Part shown: positions 1 through 6,945 of the stretch, in pieces
Layout of the letters: every line of letters starts with the position of its first letter
Numbering within the stretch: the first letter of the stretch is position 1
Assembly: GCF_029891735.1 (NCBI RefSeq)
Contig: NZ_JANQDH010000073.1
Location: 1-59,709, forward strand
From: Chrysosporum bergii ANA360D
GTDB taxonomy: Bacteria; Cyanobacteriota; Cyanobacteriia; Cyanobacteriales; Nostocaceae
Length of the DNA stretch: 59,709 nucleotides
Reading direction: 5' to 3'
Translations under genes and position numbers: made by a program
Notes under the pieces: generated by a model
Seen by the model: the letters and a program-made list of their open reading frames with translations, nothing else
The model's database searches: none
What the model was told of the DNA's origin: nothing

Positions 1-425
1 CTGCTCAGAATATAAAAATGGTCGGCATGGGGCATCGGCACGACCTAAAATGGACAGGGAGTGACTGTAAGACTGTTTCGACAGCGAGTTACTGTGAACT
101 GTCAAGAATCACCGACCTTCAAGGTCGGTGAGTATGTCAACTATCTTACCTTGTTACTCTCCAGGGCTTGACTATTTTAGCTTTAAATCAACACTCTCGA
201 TGATCATTACTATCCCCTGGAGCGATCGCCGGACTAAGGTAATGATCGCCGCGATTATTACCGTTGTAATAATTTCTGCATCACTTTTCTGCCCAATCGC
301 CTTTAATGAGTCGTGAATGATATTCAGCATATACCCCTCCTTCATTTCTCCCCGGAGGGGATTTTATTGCTTTAAGTGCTTTTAGCGATCGCCTGTGCCA
401 GTTGCGTAAGTCCTGCAAATGTCTA
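1..425. other. Region without a supported gene
   Basis: No convincing gene is visible up to the stop of the DUF2267 gene. A 62-codon open frame (128-316, plus strand) begins inside the 92-140 repeat, has no clear ribosome site and resembles no family I know, so I treat it as chance. The pyrimidine/purine run around 335-362 (ctccttcatttctccccgga) can form a weak hairpin with the following ggggatttt and could end a transcript arriving from the left; this is only a suggestion. Confidence 0.5.
92..140 (+). repeat. 49-bp hairpin repeat, copy 1 (IS200/IS605 end-like)
   Basis: The segment contains the palindrome caccgacc-ttcaa-ggtcggtg and ends in gtgagtatgtcaa. A second copy in the same orientation lies at 5597-5645 with about five mismatches over 49 bases. 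The layout (GAAT, hairpin, then gagTRTGTCAA) resembles the right ends of cyanobacterial IS200/IS605 elements, which end GAATCCCC-hairpin-GGGGAGTGTCAA. No transposase is attached, so it is an orphan end or a small non-autonomous repeat. Confidence 0.65.
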
Positions 426-869
426 TTAAGCTCGCACTTCTTCAGGCCAGAGTTCTCGCAAAGCCGGCGGCATCATATTAACAACATCTTCAATTTCTCC
501 TCTGGTAATGCGTTCAGCTAGTAGCTGGAACACCGCACGCACTACACGTTCAGCATCAACTTCTCTGTCAGTATTATGGAAGTAATCACGGATATGTTGT
601 AAAAACGCTTCTTGAGTACGTTCTTTGGTGGGTGTGGCTCCAGGTCGCCAATTTTCGTAGTAAAACCCCCGTAAAAGAATGGGTAACTGCGCTCCTAAAT
701 GTGCTGCTTCTGCTACTGTCAGGCGATCGCGCAGCGCGTGTAATGTAGCACGCAACGCCTGAAACACTTGGTGCCTACTTTCCCATCCTAGCTTATTACA
801 CAACTCATTTACCCAAGGAATTGTACTTTGGACTGTTGTATCGAATATATCTAATCCCGTCATACTCAT
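426..869 (-). CDS. DUF2267 family protein
   Basis: A 147-residue soluble helical protein recognised as DUF2267, a widespread bacterial family of unknown biochemical role often found with stress genes. The start begins MSMTGLDIFDTT, the usual N-terminus of cyanobacterial members; a start six codons upstream (887) is also open. Visible family features are the LRDRLTVAEAAHLGAQLP helix and the tail with GEIEDVVNMMPPALRELW. There is no signal peptide or membrane segment. It is divergent from thrC across about 255 bases and appears to be a single-gene transcript. The family call is firm, the function unknown. Confidence 0.8.
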   Translation of the reverse strand: MSMTGLDIFDTTVQSTIPWVNELCNKLGWESRHQVFQALRATLHALRDRLTVAEAAHLGAQLPILLRGFYYENWRPGATPTKERTQEAFLQHIRDYFHNTDREVDAERVVRAVFQLLAERITRGEIEDVVNMMPPALRELWPEEVRA

Positions 870-1029
870 AATCATAACCCCCGTCAAGTGCCTTATTTAT
901 GCCCTCAAATCCATCCTAATGATTCACAAGAGGCTTCTCCTCTCACCAACGGTGTGTGATATGTGATGTAATCCTCTATCTACAGGACTTTTGTATGTAA
1001 AACCAGGCTGTGATATCAATCACAAAACT

Positions 1030-1054
1030 ATACCCGATAAAAAGAGTCGGGTAT
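1030..1054 (+). other. Hairpin in the thrC leader
   Basis: Atacccga and tcgggtat form a perfect 8-bp stem with a 9-base loop about 72 bases before the thrC start. A second cgggta at 1061-1066 could compete for the same left arm. There is no U-run behind it, so it is not an obvious terminator; it could be an attenuating or stabilising leader element. Function is inferred only from position. Confidence 0.4.
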
Positions 1055-1125
1055 GTTTGACGGGTATTTTGACTCATGTTACTATCAGGCAAAAGTTAAC
1101 TGACAAAGTAGGGAAGGCTTCAACT

Positions 1126-2430
1126 ATGACCCAGGCAATCACCAAAGATACCCCATCTATAACTTCGACTTTAAAGGCTTTAAAGTGCAAGGAATGTGGC
1201 ACGGAATACGAACTTAAAGCCAGTCATGTTTGCGAGTTGTGCTTTGGACCACTGGAAGTTAAATATGACTACAGTGATTTACGTCTGAGTGTGACACGGG
1301 AAAAAATTGCAGCCGGACCAAATTCAATTTGGCGCTATCGCCCCTTTTTGCCAGTAGCAACTAACAATGTGATCGATGTAGGAACAGGTATGACTCCCCT
1401 GTTACGTTCTCACCGCTTGGCTCGTCGTCTGGGTTTGAATAAGCTGTACATCAAAAATGATGCAGTGAATATGCCCACCCTCAGCTTTAAGGATCGGGTA
1501 GTGTCAGTAGCTTTGAGTCGAGCGCGGGAGTTGGGTTTTACTACTGTTTCTTGTGCTAGCACCGGTAACTTGGCAAATTCTACAGCCGCCATCGCTGCTT
1601 ATGCCGGTTTAGATTGTTGTGTATTCATCCCCGCAGACCTAGAAGCAGGTAAAATCCTAGGTAGCCTAATCTACAGTCCCACTTTAATGGCAGTTAAAGG
1701 CAACTACGATCAAGTAAATCGTCTTTGTTCGGAAGTCGCCAACACCCACGGTTGGGGTTTTGTTAATATTAATTTGCGTCCTTATTATTCTGAAGGTTCC
1801 AAAACCCTGGGCTTTGAAGTAGCAGAACAACTAGGTTGGGAACTACCAGATCATGTGGTTGCTCCCCTAGCCTCCGGTTCCCTATTTACCAAAATTTATA
1901 AAGGTTTCCAAGAATTTGTAGAAGTTGGTTTAGTACCCAGTAAAGATGTCCGTTTCAGCGGCGCTCAACCAGAGGGTTGTTCACCCATCGCTCAAGCGTT
2001 TAAAGAAGGACGCGACTTTATTAAACCAGTAAAACCGAATACAATTGCTAAATCACTAGCCATTGGCAATCCTGCCGATGGTGTTTATGCTCTTGAACTA
2101 GCCCAGAAAACAGGCGGTAATATTGAATCAGTTAATGATGCCGAAATCATTGAAGGAATCAAGCTACTAGCAGAAACAGAAGGCATTTTCACAGAAACAG
2201 CGGGCGGTACAACCATTGCTGTGCTGAAAAAATTAGTAGCTGCTGGCAAAATTGACCCAGATGAAACTACCGTAGTTTACATCACTGGCAATGGTTTAAA
2301 AACTCAAGAGGCAGTACAAGGCTACATTGGCGAACCATTGACAATTGATGCTAAACTAGATAGCTTTGAACGTGCTTTAGAGCGTTCTCGTACACTTGAC
2401 CGCCTGGAATGGCAACAAGTCTTGATTTAG
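1126..2430 (+). CDS. thrC: Threonine synthase
   Basis: PLP enzyme converting O-phosphohomoserine to threonine and phosphate, the last step of threonine synthesis in the cytosol. The 434-residue product starts with a zinc-ribbon-like segment with Cys21, Cys24, Cys36 and Cys39, followed by the PLP fold. The PLP lysine is Lys122 in TLSFKDRVVSVAL, and ASTGNLANSTAA and the glycine-rich TAGGTTIAVL supply the cofactor phosphate site. I chose the ATG at 1126 (MTQAITKD) because upstream codons to 991 lie in what looks like leader sequence and are unlike the family. The gene is followed after 32 bases by a sulfur-carrier gene on the same strand, so the two are probably co-transcribed. Confidence 0.95.
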   Translation: MTQAITKDTPSITSTLKALKCKECGTEYELKASHVCELCFGPLEVKYDYSDLRLSVTREKIAAGPNSIWRYRPFLPVATNNVIDVGTGMTPLLRSHRLARRLGLNKLYIKNDAVNMPTLSFKDRVVSVALSRARELGFTTVSCASTGNLANSTAAIAAYAGLDCCVFIPADLEAGKILGSLIYSPTLMAVKGNYDQVNRLCSEVANTHGWGFVNINLRPYYSEGSKTLGFEVAEQLGWELPDHVVAPLASGSLFTKIYKGFQEFVEVGLVPSKDVRFSGAQPEGCSPIAQAFKEGRDFIKPVKPNTIAKSLAIGNPADGVYALELAQKTGGNIESVNDAEIIEGIKLLAETEGIFTETAGGTTIAVLKKLVAAGKIDPDETTVVYITGNGLKTQEAVQGYIGEPLTIDAKLDSFERALERSRTLDRLEWQQVLI

Positions 2431-2462
2431 CAATCTTTTTTCATTCGTAAATTTCTACTTTT

Positions 2463-2738
2463 ATGGCTGTTACAGTATTAGTTCCCACTCCCCTGCAAAA
2501 ACACACCAATAACCAAGCTACCCTTACTTGTGATGGTCGTACTGTTGCCGAGTTTTTTGATTCCCTGGAGGAAAAATGCCCTGGAATCAGCAGTGCCTTG
2601 CTGGACGAAAAAAGACAAGTAAGGCGATTTTTAAATATATATGTCAATGGCGAAGATATTCGCTTTTTAGATGGGATAAATACACCCCTCAAAGATGGTG
2701 ATGAAGTCAGTATTGTCCCGGCTATAGCAGGTGGTTAA
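2463..2738 (+). CDS. MoaD/ThiS-family ubiquitin-like sulfur carrier protein
   Basis: A 91-residue beta-grasp protein ending in Gly-Gly, the hallmark of sulfur carriers whose C-terminus is adenylated and thiocarboxylated. Visible features are the N-terminal VTVLVPTPLQ strand, RFLNIYVNGEDIRFLDG in the middle and the tail GDEVSIVPAIAGG. It lies 32 bases behind thrC on the same strand with no terminator between. Molybdopterin MoaD and thiamin ThiS are usually shorter and sit beside their own pathway genes, so this is more likely a carrier for amino-acid or other sulfur metabolism (CysO/HcyS-like). The acceptor pathway is inferred, not seen. Confidence 0.85.
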   Translation: MAVTVLVPTPLQKHTNNQATLTCDGRTVAEFFDSLEEKCPGISSALLDEKRQVRRFLNIYVNGEDIRFLDGINTPLKDGDEVSIVPAIAGG

Positions 2739-2818
2739 TACAAAATACACATGGCATCTGCCAATGTATTTGGAATACATACAGCAAAAATTTATACTTT
2801 TCTTGACCATGATCGATG

Positions 2819-2843
2819 TCCCTCTCTCAACCAAAGAGAGGGA
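2819..2843. terminator. Hairpin behind the thrC-sulfur carrier pair
   Basis: Tccctctct and agagaggga form a 9-bp perfect stem with a 7-base loop, 80 bases after the carrier stop and 99 before the DUF2996 start. There is no U-run, so it may be an RNA 3'-end stabiliser or a factor-assisted terminator rather than a classical intrinsic one. Confidence 0.4.
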
Positions 2844-2941
2844 CTAGCTCTAGCCAGGCTGTGCTGTGTCAAAATGAAGATAACTTACTACCCAAAGGAG
2901 AGCGAAAGCTCTAAAAGCTAGATAAAGGATTGACCTGAGCA

Positions 2942-3559
2942 ATGGCAGAAGCAAAAAATCATAATCAAGCCGGGGAAGTGGCTCCCAGCACTGTTGAACA
3001 ACAGGCTCCCACGGTCGCTGAAAAAAAAGCTCCCAGTACTGACGAACCAGTAGCAACAGATATCCCTACTGCCAACACGCCAGATCCCAAAACAGCGAAC
3101 CCAAAAGTTAATCCCAACGCCGCCACAACAGTAACAGCACCCCCCAAGGACAAAAAACCCCCAGCTGGAAAAAAAGAGAAAGCCCCATCTGTTGAGGATA
3201 AGCCCTTTGTGGAGTTTATGGAGCAACACTACCTACCATCCTTGCAAACCGCCATGGCCGAGCAAGGTGTCCAGGATTTGCAGTTGTCTTTTGCTAAACA
3301 GAAACTTCCTATTGCGGGTTTTCAGTCAGCTGAAGAATGCTGGCAAGTAATTGGTAGTTGGCAAAATGGCCAGCGCCAGTTTAACTTGTATTTTCCCGAC
3401 GAAAATATCACAGGGAGAAAGGGTTTTTCTTGTAACGAAGGTAAAAAACCTAGCACACTGGAGTCATTCTTAATTGATGAACGTAAAATTACCCTAGACC
3501 TTTTAGTATTTGGTTTAGTACAACGTTTGAACAGTCAAAAGTGGCTGGGCAGAAATTAA
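2942..3559 (+). CDS. DUF2996 family protein (cyanobacterial, LPA3-like)
   Basis: A 205-residue protein in two parts. Residues 1 to about 80 are low-complexity, rich in Ala, Pro, Thr and Lys; the conserved domain starts near [12 protein letters not shown] and runs to the end ([12 protein letters not shown]). The domain matches DUF2996, found in cyanobacteria and plastids; to my recollection the Arabidopsis member is LOW PSII ACCUMULATION 3, which would make a role in photosystem II assembly plausible. No signal peptide or membrane segment is visible. Its last four bases overlap the end of the convergent TM2-domain gene. Confidence 0.8.
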   Translation: MAEAKNHNQAGEVAPSTVEQQAPTVAEKKAPSTDEPVATDIPTANTPDPKTANPKVNPNAATTVTAPPKDKKPPAGKKEKAPSVEDKPFVEFMEQHYLPSLQTAMAEQGVQDLQLSFAKQKLPIAGFQSAEECWQVIGSWQNGQRQFNLYFPDENITGRKGFSCNEGKKPSTLESFLIDERKITLDLLVFGLVQRLNSQKWLGRN

Positions 3560-4053
3560 ATCAGTTCATCAAAGTAATAGGTAACGGCTCCTGTGTTGGG
3601 GTCGTTACCTATCCTCACATAACCTGATTTCAACATTTCCATCAGTGTAGCTTCCACTTCGGCAAAGCCAGCACCTGTAGCAGTTACACCCTGAGTAACA
3701 GTTAAACGACCTCCCCTGGACTCTGCGGCTTTGAGTAGTGATACCATCAGTCGATTACCAGTTGGGGGGTAGACTTCAGCCGCGATCGCCGTTTGATTCA
3801 TGGGTACACCGAAGGGAGATAAGCCAGCTTTAGCTCTCATTTTTTGTTCGTATTCATCCACCATGTTAGGGATCAGCAACAAATCCACAAATTGCCCAAT
3901 CCCAAACACACCCCCAGTGAACAGCCATAACAGACCAGTGCCAATTTTGCCATTGTATAAACGGTGCAGTCCTCCTACGCCAAAAAACAAGGCTCCACTG
4001 AGGATATAAGAGACAAAAAGACGGTCTTTATGCTGATTGTTATCAGGATTCAT
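3556..4053 (-). CDS. TM2 domain-containing membrane protein
   Basis: A 165-residue protein. Residues about 10-60 form the TM2 domain: two membrane helices ([19 protein letters not shown] and [21 protein letters not shown]) separated by a short turn with the family [12 protein letters not shown] motif. The C-terminal 90 residues look like a soluble winged-helix-like module ([23 protein letters not shown]). The biological role of TM2 proteins in cyanobacteria is not established. It is convergent with the DUF2996 gene with a 4-base stop overlap and divergent from acsF. Confidence 0.85.
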   Translation of the reverse strand: MNPDNNQHKDRLFVSYILSGALFFGVGGLHRLYNGKIGTGLLWLFTGGVFGIGQFVDLLLIPNMVDEYEQKMRAKAGLSPFGVPMNQTAIAAEVYPPTGNRLMVSLLKAAESRGGRLTVTQGVTATGAGFAEVEATLMEMLKSGYVRIGNDPNTGAVTYYFDELI

Positions 4054-4110
4054 CTTGTTTTCAACCCTTTGGATTTTCGCTTGTTGTAGTTTGAAAATGG
4101 ATTGTTGATG

Positions 4111-4139
4111 TTGTTTTCTTGCGTGTCAGTAGGTATAAT
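4111..4139 (+). promoter_or_regulatory. Candidate sigma-70 promoter upstream of acsF
   Basis: TTGTTT (4111-4116), a 17-base spacer and a perfect TATAAT (4134-4139) lie on the plus strand about 265 bases before the acsF start. This is the best promoter match in the 350-base gap between the divergent TM2 gene and acsF. It would give acsF a long untranslated leader. Confidence 0.4.
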
Positions 4140-4322
4140 TTAATATGGGACTCTCTTCATACTTTTTATAGAGTATAGCAACAGTTATTAGTTTTTCGGT
4201 GGAGATATTGTTGCAACTCTTAACTTTTTATATACTATATTTTGGGCTGCATCTTGGTAGACTGAACTTTATACAAACAAATTATCCTCGTCTGCTGCGC
4301 CTTGTGAGAGCATGATCTGGAT

Positions 4323-4352
4323 ACCAATTTCAGTCACTCCAGACAAATTGGT
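4323..4352 (+). other. Hairpin in the acsF leader
   Basis: Accaattt and aaattggt form an 8-bp perfect stem with a 14-base loop, ending 51 bases before the acsF start. It would lie in the 5' untranslated RNA. A regulatory role is inferred from position only. Confidence 0.35.
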
Positions 4353-4403
4353 GCTAACTCTCTGGTGTAATCAAGATAATAAAAGCAAAAGAGCAATTAA
4401 AAC

Positions 4404-5480
4404 ATGGTAGATTCCCTCCAAAAACCAGGCTTTGAAGAAATACGCCCTGGGGTGAAAGTCCCCGCTAAAGAAACCCTATTAACACCAAGGTTTTACACCA
4501 CTGATTTTGACGAGATGTCCAAGATGGATATATCCGTCAACGAAGACGAGTTAAAAGCCATCCTCGAAGAGTTCCGTACGGACTACAACCGCCATCACTT
4601 CGTTCGGGATGCCGAGTTTGAGCAATCTTGGGAGCATATTGACGGGGAAACTCGCCGATTATTTGTAGAATTTTTGGAACGTTCCTGCACCGCAGAATTT
4701 TCCGGATTTTTGCTATACAAAGAACTGGGCCGCCGTTTGAAAGATAAAAGCCCTGTATTAGCTGAGTGCTTTAACCTCATGTCCAGAGATGAAGCGCGTC
4801 ATGCAGGCTTTTTGAATAAAGCCATGTCGGATTTTAATCTGTCTCTAGATTTAGGCTTTTTAACCAAGAGTCGGTCTTATACCTTCTTTAAGCCGAAATT
4901 CATATTCTATGCCACTTATCTCTCGGAAAAAATTGGTTATTGGCGCTATATCACCATTTATCGTCATTTAGAAGCACATCCTGAAGATAGAATTTATCCA
5001 ATTTTCCGGTTTTTTGAAAACTGGTGTCAGGATGAAAACCGTCATGGTGATTTCTTTGACGCTATCATGAGATCCCAGCCACAAATGTTGAATGATTGGC
5101 GAGCCAAGCTCTGGAGTCGCTTCTTCCTCTTGTCAGTGTTTGCTACTATGTATCTCAATGATATTCAGCGTAAAGACTTTTATGCTGCTATTGGACTAGA
5201 TGCCCGAGAATATGACATCTATGTAATTAAAAAGACCAATGAAACAGCAGGTAGAGTTTTTCCTTTAATGTTGGATGTAGACAATCCTGAGTTTTATCAG
5301 CGATTGGATATATGTGTCAAAAATAACGAAAAACTAGCTGCGATCGCCAATTCTAAAACTCCCAAATTCTGGCAATTATTCCAAAAACTACCCATTTATC
5401 TGGCTCATGGCTGGCATTTATTACGGTTGTATTTAATGAAACCCATTGAAACTGTTTCTACTCATGGAGTAGTTCGCTAG
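4404..5480 (+). CDS. acsF: Magnesium-protoporphyrin IX monomethyl ester (oxidative) cyclase
   Basis: Di-iron oxygenase that forms the fifth ring of chlorophyll from Mg-protoporphyrin IX monomethyl ester, using O2, at the thylakoid membrane. The 358-residue length is normal for the family. The di-iron carboxylate/histidine ligands are visible: Glu98 in [10 protein letters not shown], the Glu130-Ala-Arg-His133 pair in [11 protein letters not shown], and Glu211-Asn-Arg-His214 in [11 protein letters not shown]. Upstream is a 350-base leader region with a TATAAT promoter candidate and a hairpin; directly downstream is a strong intrinsic terminator, so it is a monocistronic unit. It is the oxygen-dependent enzyme, matching an oxygenic phototroph. 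Confidence 0.96.
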   Translation: MVDSLQKPGFEEIRPGVKVPAKETLLTPRFYTTDFDEMSKMDISVNEDELKAILEEFRTDYNRHHFVRDAEFEQSWEHIDGETRRLFVEFLERSCTAEFSGFLLYKELGRRLKDKSPVLAECFNLMSRDEARHAGFLNKAMSDFNLSLDLGFLTKSRSYTFFKPKFIFYATYLSEKIGYWRYITIYRHLEAHPEDRIYPIFRFFENWCQDENRHGDFFDAIMRSQPQMLNDWRAKLWSRFFLLSVFATMYLNDIQRKDFYAAIGLDAREYDIYVIKKTNETAGRVFPLMLDVDNPEFYQRLDICVKNNEKLAAIANSKTPKFWQLFQKLPIYLAHGWHLLRLYLMKPIETVSTHGVVR

Positions 5481-5511
5481 GTTAGACAACTAATTAATTT
5501 ATTGACAAACC

Positions 5512-5546
5512 AAGTGGTTTTGTGATATGCAAAACCACTTTTTTTT
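5512..5546 (+). terminator. Intrinsic terminator of acsF
   Basis: A perfect 10-bp stem (aagtggtttt / aaaaccactt) with a 9-base loop is followed by six more T residues, 31 bases after the acsF stop. Confidence 0.9.
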
Positions 5547-5596
5547 AGGACTGGCTGGATAAAGGTGAAACCCTGTTCCCTATCCTTAGCAATTTG

Positions 5597-5645
5597 CAGT
5601 GAACCGTCAAGAATCACCGACCTAGAAGGTCGATGAGTATGTCAA
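5597..5645 (+). repeat. 49-bp hairpin repeat, copy 2 (IS200/IS605 end-like)
   Basis: Direct copy of the 92-140 repeat with about five mismatches. Its palindrome is caccgacc-tagaa-ggtcgatg, slightly decayed on the right arm. It stops seven bases from the end of the TIGR04376-family gene on the other strand, so insertion did not cut that gene. Confidence 0.65.
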
Positions 5646-5651
5646 ATACCA

Positions 5652-6227
5652 TCATTTTCCTAAATTACGTTTCATTTGTTCTAACTCATCTTCAGTTTCC
5701 CAACGGCGAAACTTTTCCTCTAAATCATCCAACCCAGTTGTATAACTACTAGTTGCATTCCACCAACTATCTGTTTTTAAACGCTGCTGAGTTTGTTCTT
5801 GGGTACGGGCTGCTTGGGCTTCTCTTGCTTTGGCTTGCACTTCCTCTCGCCGGATTTGAATTTTTCGCAGTAGTTCTTGAGATTGGGCTATACGTTCTTT
5901 TAACCCTTGCATTTGTCCCCAGAGCTGGTTTCCGAATCGCAATAAGGCCGCTTCCCTGTCCTGTGCCGCTGCTGCTAAATCCTCTCTACTGGCGTTTTTA
6001 GCCTTTTGCACTCGGATATGCCAACGCTGAATTTCTTGTGCAGTAGAGAGAATTTCGTCTTGCGATCGCTTTTCCTGAACTTTTAAATCTGCAATCAATT
6101 TTAAAGTATCTTCCTCTTGCTGGCGCAGTTGTTCCAACAGCGCTTCTAATTCCAAATGTGGATTGTTGCGCAAAAACTCTTCCAAACGGTTTTCCAGAAA
6201 CCGACTTAAATCATCAAATAAGCCCAC
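5652..6227 (-). CDS. TIGR04376 family protein (cyanobacterial coiled-coil)
   Basis: A 191-residue protein that I recognise as TIGR04376, a cyanobacterial family of unknown function. After VGLFDDLSRFLENRLEEFL it is almost wholly a long charged coiled coil (residues about 25-150, with repeated EEL/QEL/KAK heptads) and ends in a tryptophan-containing tail. The overall shape recalls PspA/IM30-type proteins, but I see no direct evidence of that role. I chose the GTG at 6225-6227 because VGLFDD is the conserved N-terminus; a 28-codon upstream extension to 6311 is open only because it reads through an IS200/IS605 end. Confidence 0.8.
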   Translation of the reverse strand: MGLFDDLSRFLENRLEEFLRNNPHLELEALLEQLRQQEEDTLKLIADLKVQEKRSQDEILSTAQEIQRWHIRVQKAKNASREDLAAAAQDREAALLRFGNQLWGQMQGLKERIAQSQELLRKIQIRREEVQAKAREAQAARTQEQTQQRLKTDSWWNATSSYTTGLDDLEEKFRRWETEDELEQMKRNLGK

Positions 6228-6307
6228 GAACAGAACTCCAGATGTCAAGTGTGTAACTATTCTATTGTATTGACACTCCCCCAGGCTAAAGCAGGGGGGT
6301 TCCAGCG

Positions 6308-6616
6308 TCACTGACGTTTCTTGCTTTTACTAGACTTACGTCCAATAGAAGTAAAGGGAACATCTCTACATTTTCTATACATTTTCTATACATTTTCTAC
6401 AGATGCTTGGCAAGCATGACTGTTTAAATCATTAACAAATTTAAATTCTGCTCGTAATTGACTGTTGTACTGGTACAATTGCTTCTTGCCAACCCCACGA
6501 TTATCCATCCAATATCTAAGCACTTTGTTTCACACAAATTGAGATGTTCTGATAGCTTCATCTATGGCTTGAGCCTGTGCTTTTTTGACAATTGCTTTGT
6601 ACTCCGTTACCAACAC
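6308..6616 (-). pseudogene. tnpB: tnpB pseudogene (RNA-guided nuclease of IS200/IS605 elements)
   Basis: Reading the minus strand from a GTG at 6616, preceded by AAGGAGG at a 10-base spacing, gives VLVTEYKAIVKKAQAQAID, the usual TnpB N-terminus, then an in-frame TGA after RTSQFV where the family has Arg (CGA to TGA), then NKVLRYWMDNRGVGKKQLY and a stretch ending LNSHACQASVENV. The frame then breaks in an 11-bp tandem repeat, after which only the C-terminal DVPFTSIGRKSSKSKKRQ and the stop (6308-6310) remain. About 300 catalytic residues are missing, so no nuclease can be made. Confidence 0.8.
6367..6399. repeat. Three tandem copies of an 11-bp unit inside the tnpB pseudogene
   Basis: Tacattttcta is repeated perfectly at 6367-6377, 6378-6388 and 6389-6399, exactly at the junction where the N- and C-terminal parts of tnpB are fused. 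It is probably the scar of the internal deletion followed by slippage. Confidence 0.75.
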
Positions 6617-6641
6617 TCTTGTATCACCTCCTTATTATTGC

Positions 6642-6661
6642 CTATACTATATTCAGTATAG
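6642..6661. promoter_or_regulatory. Palindrome between tnpB remnant and divergent small gene
   Basis: Ctatact-atattc-agtatag is a perfect 7-bp inverted repeat, followed by a further tagtata. It lies between the divergent starts of the tnpB remnant (6616) and the small frameshifted gene (6686), the place where an operator or divergent promoter would be. Binding of a protein is inference. Confidence 0.35.
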
Positions 6662-6685
6662 ATAGTATATCTAACAATGGCAACC

Positions 6686-6863
6686 ATGAAAAGACTAAAA
6701 AAGATTAAAAAATATACCAATACCTCATGATGAAGTGAAAACAAAAACCACCGTAGTTTTAACACCTAGGGCATGGCAGAACATTAAAGGTATTAGTGCA
6801 AGCGAATTAATTGAAGAATGGGGAAGGCGATTGAAATCGCCAACGGCTAACCCCCATGTCTGA
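6686..6863 (+). pseudogene. Frameshifted small IS-associated protein
   Basis: From the ATG at 6686 the frame reads MKRLKKIKKYTNTS and stops. In another frame it continues IPHDEVKTKTTVVLTPRAW, then QNIKGISASELIEEWGRRLK and the stop TGA at 6861-6863. The join suggests loss of two bases near 6720. The basic start and the TTVVLTPRAWQNI strand/helix pattern resemble small ribbon-helix-helix-like proteins that accompany cyanobacterial insertion elements; this family assignment is from memory and uncertain. The C-terminal part recurs at 17240-17345. Confidence 0.5.
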
Positions 6864-6899
6864 AGCCATTAGCTCTGCTCGCCGTTGATATTTCGGTCA
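6794..6899 (+). repeat. 106-bp dispersed repeat, copy 1
   Basis: Matches 17240-17345 in the same orientation with four mismatches over 106 bases and no gaps. It covers the last codons of the small pseudogene (ISASELIEEWGRRLKSPTANPHV) and about 36 non-coding bases containing the hairpin arms aacggc and gccgtt. Confidence 0.85.
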
Positions 6900-6945
6900 C
6901 CACTGTAGATGAGTTAAGGTAGGAAAACAAGATGATCCCCTACCT

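Larger units (their letters stand above)
6270..6899. mobile_element. Decayed IS200/IS605-family element with tnpB remnant
   Basis: The right end is at 6270-6303 (on the minus strand: ggaacccccctgc-tttag-cctgggggagtgtcaa), a typical subterminal hairpin followed by GAGTGTCAA. Inward lie the C-terminal codons of tnpB, a large internal deletion, the N-terminal third of tnpB (to 6616), a palindrome (6642-6661), a divergent frameshifted small gene (6686-6863) and a 106-base sequence that recurs at 17240-17345. No TnpA tyrosine transposase is present. The right-hand boundary is inferred from the end of the shared 106-base repeat. Confidence 0.7.

Noticed and set aside
128-316. 62-codon plus-strand open frame at the left end
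   Set aside because: It begins inside the 92-140 repeat, lacks a ribosome site, resembles no known protein and has no coding-like neighbours.
6458-6661. 67-codon plus-strand frame over the tnpB remnant
   Set aside because: It is the antisense of the tnpB N-terminal fragment, which reads as a clear TnpB on the minus strand.
6864-6899. Group II intron or retron fragment
   Set aside because: The tail hairpin lacks a domain V-like GAG..AC pairing and no reverse transcriptase is nearby; association with the IS-related small gene explains it better.
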